This document shows positions 15,447 through 20,657 of a stretch of 20,657 bases of DNA, piece after piece. Source of the DNA: a virus. The stretch's first letter is position 1. The number at the start of each line of letters is the position of its first letter. The notes beneath the pieces were generated by a model, which saw nothing but the letters and a program-made list of their open reading frames with translations, ran no database searches and was not told where the DNA came from. Position numbers and translations under genes: made by a program. The DNA lies in IMG/VR virus record IMGVR_UViG_3300030102_003715, positions 1 to 20,657 of that record; one strand, 5' to 3'.

Positions 15447-16147
15447 TGCCAGTTAGCACTATCACGCCTGCTGGTGATTCATCTTTCGCCGCCCCTACTA
15501 AAACTGGCTCCGATTGGACAACAGTTATTGGTGCCTCCGAAGCGGGCTCTATCTTTGATCCCGGTGCCACTGATACTATGTTCCAGACTAGGCTATCAAG
15601 TGGCACTTTTACAAATCGTCGCGGTTTCATGTATTTTGACTTAGCAGCCAGCGGGATCCCTAAGAAAGCACAATTTTTAAAACTTAGAAAGGCACAGCTA
15701 AAGTTAACCTTCTCTAATCGAGGCGGGGATGCAAACGGGACGAAGTTTAAAATTTTTGCTTTGAATGCAAAAAACGCTGGATTCGATCCTCATGTTGAGG
15801 ATTATGATAATTACCTCTCTAATATATCTTCGGGAATTTTTGATGCATCAGCGACCGGAGAACTTACTTTTAATATTAGGCAAGGCAGACTACTTCGTTG
15901 GCTAGAGTCAAAAATAAGAAGAAGATCGGATCTTTATTTAATGGTCAGGGCTTATCATGATATACAAGATGTGGACCCAACCGGGACCAACCGGGCTATA
16001 TTTCGAAGCCCAACTTACGGAACTGCCTCTGAGAGACCCAAGCTTGTTCTTCAGTACAAGGTAACTAATGAGCGCATGTCTGCTGGAGGTGGATTTAGTA
16101 GTGGAAACATAATCACTCCTAGTAGAAATGGATTTGGAAGATTTTAA
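15446..16147 (+). CDS. DNRLRE-like beta-sandwich virion protein
   Basis: A 233-residue protein. The core pattern resembles the DNRLRE/CBM96 domain: a T-x-x-x-x-G start with FQTRLSSG, then RGFMYFDLAASGIP (59-72), KLRKAQLKLTF (79-89) and a closing ERPKLVLQYKV (196-206) before a Gly/Ser tail. Such domains form jelly-roll sandwiches in secreted or surface proteins. A head fibre or decoration role is inferred. It contains the short DNA direct repeat ACCAACCGGG/CCCAACCGGG near 15975. Confidence 0.6.
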   Translation: MPVSTITPAGDSSFAAPTKTGSDWTTVIGASEAGSIFDPGATDTMFQTRLSSGTFTNRRGFMYFDLAASGIPKKAQFLKLRKAQLKLTFSNRGGDANGTKFKIFALNAKNAGFDPHVEDYDNYLSNISSGIFDASATGELTFNIRQGRLLRWLESKIRRRSDLYLMVRAYHDIQDVDPTGTNRAIFRSPTYGTASERPKLVLQYKVTNERMSAGGGFSSGNIITPSRNGFGRF

Positions 16148-16159
16148 TAAGGAAATATA

Positions 16160-16405
16160 ATGTCATACCGAGATAGAAAGTTCATGCCAAAAGGCAATAA
16201 GCCGTCGCATGTAACAGTGACGCCAAAGAAAAATGAAAACCCAGAGAGATTAATTAAAAGGTTTATAAGAAAAGTTAAGAAGTCTGGAGTAATGGAAGAG
16301 TTGAGAGAAAGGCGTTACTATGAAAAGCCCTCCGTTAAGAGAAGAAAAAAGCGAAAGCAGCGTGACAGAGTTTTGCGAAAGTTGGCTGAAAAGGCACCTC
16401 AGTAG
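16160..16405 (+). CDS. rpsU-like: Ribosomal protein bS21 homologue
   Basis: An 81-residue very basic protein. Residues 18-75 follow the bS21 pattern: a short strand VTVTPKK, then ENPERLIKRFIRKVKKSG (25-43), VMEELRERRYYEKPSVKRR (44-62; YEKPS is the family hallmark) and a Lys/Arg-rich helix. bS21 sits on the 30S subunit near the anti-Shine-Dalgarno region and affects initiation; phage copies are known and are thought to replace the host protein late in infection. The N-terminal 17 residues extend beyond the usual start. AAGGA precedes ATG 16160. It lies between virion genes and the scaffold gene. Confidence 0.88.
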   Translation: MSYRDRKFMPKGNKPSHVTVTPKKNENPERLIKRFIRKVKKSGVMEELRERRYYEKPSVKRRKKRKQRDRVLRKLAEKAPQ

Positions 16406-16464
16406 TATACAACATAAAATCTAAAGGATTTTATATTTTTTACATACTACTTATTTGTGTAGTA
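16401..16464 (+). promoter_or_regulatory. Possible RNA switch: three segments with competing pairings
   Basis: AGTAGTAT (16401-16408, overlapping the bS21 stop) can pair with ATACTACT (16444-16451), enclosing the hairpin at 16414-16434. Alternatively TACTAC (16445-16450) can pair with GTAGTA (16459-16464), only 10 bases before the scaffold ribosome site GGAG (16474-16477). The two pairings exclude each other. Regulation is inferred. Confidence 0.4.
16414..16441 (+). terminator. AT-rich intrinsic terminator-like hairpin after bS21
   Basis: ATAAAATC-TAAAG-GATTTTAT forms a perfect 8-bp stem with a 5-base loop, followed by A and six T. The stem has only one G-C pair, so termination may be partial, giving an attenuation point between bS21 and scaffold. 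Confidence 0.5.
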
Positions 16465-16485
16465 ATCTTCCACGGAGAATATTAA

Positions 16486-17517
16486 ATGTCATCATTATTG
16501 GAACAGGCTATCGTAGATGCTAGCGCTCTAAAAGAAGCCGCTCTTAAGAGTGCAGAAAGCTCTATCTTAGAGAAGTACGCACCTGAGATTAAAGACGCAG
16601 TTTCTGCCTTACTTGAGCAAGAAGATGAGCTTGGCATGGCACCCATGGCACCCATGGCTGGTGCAGAGACGGATAGCGCTGTGGTTGATGCAGCCAGAGA
16701 GGGCATGAAGCTTTGCCCATGCCCCGACGACAACGAAGAGGTTGAATTTTCGTTTGAAGAGTTGAGGCAGGAAATCGAAGATGAGCCACCCGCAGAGGAA
16801 GCGCTTGAGGAAGAAGTCAACGAAGAAGAAGATTACGCCCTTACAGAAGAAGTTTTAGAGGCTCTTCTGGAGGCTGAAGATGATGAAGCCGCCGAAGAAG
16901 AAATTGTTGAGGAGGAGGTCGAGATTACAGAAGAAAATCTTGACTCCATCCTTGAAGAACTTATTGTGGATATCAAGCCACAAAAGAGTGGCTGGGCAGG
17001 AACCCCGGCTTCTGTTATGGATTTTAACGCTGAGCTTGAGCTTGCTAGACTGGCGTCTACCGAGGCTCAGCAGGAAATTGAAGATATGAAACAAGCTCTT
17101 GATAATGTCAAGAAGGACTACGCTCAAATTAGCGAAAGTTATAAAAATGTCCAAGCTAAAAACAAGACGCTTGTTAACACAGTTTCTGGCTTGAAGGAGA
17201 AGCTTGAAGAAGTTAATCTCTCGAATGCCAGATTGTTTTACACGAACCGTGTGCTGAATAGTGACTCCCTGAATGAGCGGCAAAAGAATAGAATTGCCGA
17301 AGCTATTTCAGAATCTCGTTCTGTAAATGAGGCGAAAGTTATTTATAACACGCTTCAAAACGCAGTGGGCTCCTCTTCTGTGAAGAAAGGACCAAAATCG
17401 CTGAGTGAGGCTGTTAATAGAAACACGCCTTTGGTGGCTCGTCATGGGTCATCAAGCAGTGCTGATAACACGCAAGTTGAGCGTATGCAAAGACTTGCTG
17501 GAATTAAAAACAAATAA
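16486..17517 (+). CDS. 22: Prohead core scaffolding protein, gp22-like
   Basis: A 343-residue, strongly acidic protein that should form the inner core on which the capsid assembles and then be cut up by the protease. It has an Ala/Glu helical start, a MAPMAP repeat, a very acidic block (about 79-160, many EEE runs), a coiled coil (about 180-245, QQEIEDMKQALDNVKKDYAQ) and a conserved-looking ending ERQKNRIAEAISE with LAGI near the C-terminus. Several L-x-E sites suit protease digestion. ATG 16486 follows GGAG by 8 bases. Direct adjacency to the capsid gene (15 bases) matches the T4 order 22-23. Confidence 0.85.
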   Translation: MSSLLEQAIVDASALKEAALKSAESSILEKYAPEIKDAVSALLEQEDELGMAPMAPMAGAETDSAVVDAAREGMKLCPCPDDNEEVEFSFEELRQEIEDEPPAEEALEEEVNEEEDYALTEEVLEALLEAEDDEAAEEEIVEEEVEITEENLDSILEELIVDIKPQKSGWAGTPASVMDFNAELELARLASTEAQQEIEDMKQALDNVKKDYAQISESYKNVQAKNKTLVNTVSGLKEKLEEVNLSNARLFYTNRVLNSDSLNERQKNRIAEAISESRSVNEAKVIYNTLQNAVGSSSVKKGPKSLSEAVNRNTPLVARHGSSSSADNTQVERMQRLAGIKNK

Positions 17518-17532
17518 AAGGAGGACTATTAA

Positions 17533-19329
17533 ATGTCTGTTTTAGAAAAACTTACAGAAGGTATTGTTAATAGAGATCTCCGTTCAGAAGGTGCTGCTCT
17601 TCTCACTAAGTGGGAAAGAACAGGACTTCTGGAAGGTCTCGACACGGACCGCACCAAGCACACGATGGCACGTTTGCTGGAAAACCAAGCTAAGCAACTT
17701 CTCAAAGAAGCTGCCGGTTCGTCTATGGCGGCTGGCGACGTTGAGGGTTTCGCAGCCGTGGCTTTCCCAATCGTTCGTCGCGTCTTTGGCGGTCTAATTG
17801 CTAATGATCTGGTTAGTGTGCAGCCTATGAGCTTGCCATCTGGTCTGATCTTCTTCCTCGACTTCACGTTCGGGGATACTCGTCTCGGTCAAACCGATGG
17901 CGATTCACTCTACGGTCAGGGTGTTGTTGGTCAAGAGTTAACTGGCGGCGTCTCTCTTACTGGTGATAACGCTAGTAAGGGTCCATACAACATGAACAAC
18001 GGGTTTTCTTCGCCTACAAGTTCGATTGCGTTCAAGGGCTTGGAGCTTATCGCTTCTGGTGTTGTGGGTACTCCGGGTGATTCTACCTATCCTACCACAC
18101 AAGCTGCAAATGACACGCTCAATAAGCTTGTTAATTTCGATCCTGATCTTCAGGGCAAATCGGTTGTTGTTGCAATGGTCACTGGCTCTGCGACTCTTAG
18201 TCAGTTCAACACCCGAGACTTTGTTGCGCTCGCCTCTGATCAGGGTGCGGCGTCTCCGGGTCGCCTTGTGCGCCACCTGACCCAGATCAACTCTGGTTCC
18301 GCAGGTAATGCACCGGGTGAGGCAATCTACAAGATGCAGCTTGTCTTTGAGGCGACTGGTTCGCAGGTGCTTGATAACGGTGCAGCCACTACGGGTGACC
18401 AGAATTCGCTTCTGGGCATGATCACTGGTTCGCACGTTAAGAGCTTTGGGTTCCCAATTGCTGACAACTTCAATGGTACGCCAACTGCTGGTTCGGATGA
18501 GGCACTTGGTGCGATTCGGGCAACCACCACTTGGGGTCTTGAGGACCAAGAGGCGATCCCAGAGATCGACATCAAGGTTGACTCCGTGAGCGTTACGGCT
18601 ATCACCAAGAAGCTGAAAGCGAAGTGGACCCCTGAGTTAGGTCAGGACCTCAACGCTTACCACAACTTGGATGCCGAGGTTGAGCTTACTAGCATTCTGT
18701 CTGAGCAGATTGCTCTTGAGATTGATCGTGAGATCCTTGAGGATCTTATTAAGGGTGCTACCGCTGGTACGTTCTACTGGTCGCGCTCGCCGGGTCTGTT
18801 CGTGAACAGAACTACTGGTGCTGAGATTGGTGCATCTTCGGCTGCTCCTGACTTCACTGGTACTGTTTCCGAGTGGTACGAGACCCTTATCGAGACCATC
18901 AATGATGTGTCCGCTCAGATCCACCGCAAGACTCTGCGGGGTGGTGCTAACTTCGTGGTGACTTCGCCCGAGGTTGCAAACATCCTTGAGTTTACGGCTG
19001 GCTTCCGAGCAAGCGTCACTGCTGATCAAGACAGTGGTACCATCGGTGCTGTGAACGTTGGTTCGCTCTCCAAGAAGTTCGACGTGTACGTCGATCCTTA
19101 CTTCCCCCGGAACGTGCTTCTGGTCGGTCGCAAGGGTAACAGCTTCCTTGAGTCGGGCTTCGTCTACGCTCCGTATGTCCCACTTCAGGTCACGCCGACT
19201 ATCTTCGGTGTCGAGGACTTCGTGCCCCGTAAGGGTGTCATGACTCGCTACGCTAAGAAGATGGTGCGTCCTGATATGTACGGTCTGGTTATCTGTCGCG
19301 GTCTCCTTGGTGAGTCTGGCGCAAGCTGA
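17533..19329 (+). CDS. 23: Major capsid protein, gp23-like
   Basis: A 598-residue HK97-fold capsid subunit. The segment IVRRVFGGLIANDLVSVQP (80-98) followed by MSLPSG corresponds to the T4 gp23 stretch with VRR...L...D...VQPM..P.G. An LKE|A site (57-60) upstream fits removal of a propeptide of 59 residues, close to the T4 cleavage after residue 65. The C-terminal half includes TFGVED-type FGVEDFVPRKG and KKMVRPDMYGLVICRG. AGGAGG precedes ATG 17533 and a strong terminator follows. Its third codon positions are visibly richer in C and G than the neighbours, as expected for a very highly expressed gene. Confidence 0.95.
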   Translation: MSVLEKLTEGIVNRDLRSEGAALLTKWERTGLLEGLDTDRTKHTMARLLENQAKQLLKEAAGSSMAAGDVEGFAAVAFPIVRRVFGGLIANDLVSVQPMSLPSGLIFFLDFTFGDTRLGQTDGDSLYGQGVVGQELTGGVSLTGDNASKGPYNMNNGFSSPTSSIAFKGLELIASGVVGTPGDSTYPTTQAANDTLNKLVNFDPDLQGKSVVVAMVTGSATLSQFNTRDFVALASDQGAASPGRLVRHLTQINSGSAGNAPGEAIYKMQLVFEATGSQVLDNGAATTGDQNSLLGMITGSHVKSFGFPIADNFNGTPTAGSDEALGAIRATTTWGLEDQEAIPEIDIKVDSVSVTAITKKLKAKWTPELGQDLNAYHNLDAEVELTSILSEQIALEIDREILEDLIKGATAGTFYWSRSPGLFVNRTTGAEIGASSAAPDFTGTVSEWYETLIETINDVSAQIHRKTLRGGANFVVTSPEVANILEFTAGFRASVTADQDSGTIGAVNVGSLSKKFDVYVDPYFPRNVLLVGRKGNSFLESGFVYAPYVPLQVTPTIFGVEDFVPRKGVMTRYAKKMVRPDMYGLVICRGLLGESGAS

Positions 19330-19357
19330 TAAGCCTTAGAGATTAGATAATAATCTT

Positions 19358-19387
19358 AACCCGCTCTCTTCGGAGAGCGGGTTTTTT
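19358..19387 (+). terminator. Strong Rho-independent terminator after the capsid gene
   Basis: AACCCGCTCTC (19358-19368), loop TTCG (19369-19372), GAGAGCGGGTT (19373-19383): an 11-bp perfect stem closed by the very stable UUCG tetraloop and followed by a six-T run (19382-19387). It should end the head operon transcript. Confidence 0.93.
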
Positions 19388-19404
19388 ATTTACTTAAAAC
19401 TATT

Positions 19405-19410
19405 TATAAT
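19405..19410 (+). promoter_or_regulatory. Possible promoter -10 element (TATAAT) downstream of the terminator
   Basis: TATAAT sits in an AT-rich stretch just after the terminator and 29 bases before the next ATG, so transcription could restart here. No -35 box is visible at the proper distance; a phage late-type promoter, which lacks one, is possible. Confidence 0.35.
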
Positions 19411-19438
19411 ATCCATCTTGGACCAATAGGAGATAAAC

Positions 19439-19702
19439 ATGGGTAAGAAAAGAAGAATGATGGCTAAGCCACAGAAGTTTGGGACAAAATTTGCAAGCCA
19501 CCCTAGAATGGCAGATCGATCTAACCAGCAGGTGGCAGAGGAGATAACTCCTGTTGTTGAAAAGGCAGAGACTCCGGTCTTAGATATTGTCGAAGAGGAG
19601 ATCGCTCCTGAGCCCAAGCCAAAGGCAAAGCCTAAAGCAAAAGCTGCACCTAAGCGTAAAGCCACTACTGCCAGAGCCAAAAAGACAACTTCTAAGAAGT
19701 AG
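19439..19702 (+). CDS. Small protein with basic Lys/Ala/Pro-rich tail
   Basis: An 87-residue protein with AGGAGAT before ATG 19439. It has a basic N-terminus (GKKRRMMAKPQKFGTKFA), an acidic middle (33-57, including DIVEEE) and a repetitive C-terminus (58-87, PKPKAKPKAKAAPKRK then TTARAKKTTSKK) like histone H1 or DNA-condensing tails. DNA binding or an internal head role is inferred. IVE|E is a possible prohead-protease site that would release the basic tail. No family is recognised. It is separated from the capsid gene by a terminator. Confidence 0.7.
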   Translation: MGKKRRMMAKPQKFGTKFASHPRMADRSNQQVAEEITPVVEKAETPVLDIVEEEIAPEPKPKAKPKAKAAPKRKATTARAKKTTSKK

Positions 19703-19752
19703 CGCTCTTTTGTTGTGTGGCTGACTATTTACTATGATAGGAGGAACCATGC

Positions 19753-20657
19753 ATGGCTATACCCAAGCTAAATCCAGTAAGTCAGCAAAGCGCTGTTGTT
19801 CTCCCGGCTACGGGTTCAACATCTGATGTATCTTCAGCATGTCCGCTGGGCATGTACACAGGCTCGGTTGACTTTTTATCTGGTGCATCAGATCAGGTGG
19901 CGTACACATATCAAAAGCTTGGCGGCGATATCTTGGATATCGAAGTCACTTCAGGATCTGTATATGCCAATTACGAAGAAGCCTGCTTGGAATACTCTTA
20001 CATCGTAAACACACATCAAGCTAAGAATGTTCTTGGCGATGTTCTTGGGCAAGCAACAGCAAGCTTTGACCACAACGGTGTTATAAAAGGCGGTGAAGCA
20101 CTTAGCGGCAGCAATATTGAGTTAAAATATCCTAAGTTTGATTTAAGATACCCCAAACGTGTTGGACCCGCTGTTTCGTCATACGCTGGATTTGGTGGTA
20201 CAAAAGCATTTTACTCCGCGTCAATTGATCTGATTACAAACCAGCAAGATTACGATTTACAAAGCTTAATTTCTAGTTCTGCGGCAGAGTCCGATTCTGG
20301 TAAGCCATACGCTTTGCAGGTCGGAAACAACCGGATAACAATTGAAAAAGTATTCTACAAGACACCGCAGTCTATGTGGAGATTTTTTGGATATTATGGC
20401 GGTCTGAATGTTGTGGGCAATGGGTCCATCTATGGCTACGGTCAGTACACGGATGATTCAACTTTTGAAATAGTTCCTGTATGGCAAAACAAGATGCAAG
20501 CTATGGCGTATGAGGATCACATCTATACAAGGCTTTCTCACTACTCATACGAGATTAAAAATAACAAACTGAGACTATTCCCTCAGCCAGATGCAAAAAT
20601 CATAGATAAGTTGTGGGTTGAGTTTACTATTGATAACGAAACAAACTCATGGGAGGA
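19753..20657 (+). CDS. Virion structural protein, 3' end missing (possible neck/connector)
   Basis: The frame is open from ATG 19753 to the window end (301 codons). AGGAGGA (19739-19745) is 7 bases from this ATG but only 3 from the alternative ATG 19749, which stops after 25 codons, so 19753 is the start. The product opens with AIPKLNPVSQQSAVVLPATG, has YEEACLEYSYIVNTHQ about residues 75-90, and later YEIKNNKLRLFPQP and KLWVEFT. Its mix of strand and helix and position after the capsid gene suggest a structural protein; resemblance to head-tail connector proteins is a recollection, not proof. Confidence 0.75.
   Translation, partial: MAIPKLNPVSQQSAVVLPATGSTSDVSSACPLGMYTGSVDFLSGASDQVAYTYQKLGGDILDIEVTSGSVYANYEEACLEYSYIVNTHQAKNVLGDVLGQATASFDHNGVIKGGEALSGSNIELKYPKFDLRYPKRVGPAVSSYAGFGGTKAFYSASIDLITNQQDYDLQSLISSSAAESDSGKPYALQVGNNRITIEKVFYKTPQSMWRFFGYYGGLNVVGNGSIYGYGQYTDDSTFEIVPVWQNKMQAMAYEDHIYTRLSHYSYEIKNNKLRLFPQPDAKIIDKLWVEFTIDNETNSWE

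Noticed and set aside
15972-15992. Direct repeat CCAACCGGG in the DNRLRE-like gene as an attachment site
   Set aside because: Too short, two adjacent copies inside coding sequence, and no integrase nearby.
16635-16657. Tandem 9-base repeat GGCACCCAT in the scaffold gene
   Set aside because: Only two or so copies, encoding MAPMAP within a flexible region; no sign of a separate element.
19749-19826. ATG at 19749 as the start of the last gene
   Set aside because: That frame stops after 25 codons, and the ribosome site is only 3 bases away; ATG 19753 leads to a frame open to the end.

Overview
The window is a contiguous piece of a tailed double-stranded DNA phage genome of the T4-like (myovirus) type. 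Every convincing gene lies on the + strand, genes are tightly packed with many 4-14 base overlaps, and the proteins include recognisable relatives of T4 replication/repair and head-assembly proteins. Base composition is moderately AT-rich and ribosome binding sites are mostly clear GGAG/AGGAGG types. Gene content and order resemble divergent (marine or 'far-T4') myoviruses rather than classical T4: terminase and portal are directly adjacent, with no tail sheath or tube genes between them. The host cannot be read from the sequence.

Region 1 (1-4955), replication and repair: the end of an unidentified gene, a RuvC-like Holliday junction nuclease, a zinc-finger/TOPRIM primase, and one 1033-residue protein that joins an Mre11/SbcD/gp47-like nuclease to a Rad50/SbcC/gp46-like coiled-coil ATPase. 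Each of the last three genes has a sigma70-type promoter close upstream with the shared core ACTTGACAA. The first of these places the predicted transcript start on the ATG, implying a leaderless message.

Region 2 (4982-7127), small genes: a short charged protein, a two-helix membrane protein, a spanin-like membrane coiled-coil protein, a secreted or membrane-anchored partner, a zinc-ribbon protein and an unknown protein next to the terminase. The three membrane proteins look like a lysis set without an endolysin.

Region 3 (7117-19329), DNA packaging and head: large terminase, portal with an acidic Gly-rich C-terminal extension, two unknown proteins, a CPMC membrane protein, a 33-residue micro-ORF, prohead protease, several unknown probable head proteins, a DNRLRE-like surface protein, a phage-encoded ribosomal protein bS21, the scaffold and the major capsid protein. 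Protease-type cleavage motifs (LTE|A, LKE|A) occur where a T4-like maturation pathway would need them. A possible RNA switch or attenuator separates bS21 from the scaffold gene, and a very strong intrinsic terminator follows the capsid gene.

Region 4 (19330-20657): a small basic tail-rich protein in its own unit, then the 5' part of a virion protein that runs off the end. There is no gene-free stretch longer than about 110 bases, and no tRNA, CRISPR array, insertion sequence or attachment site was seen.
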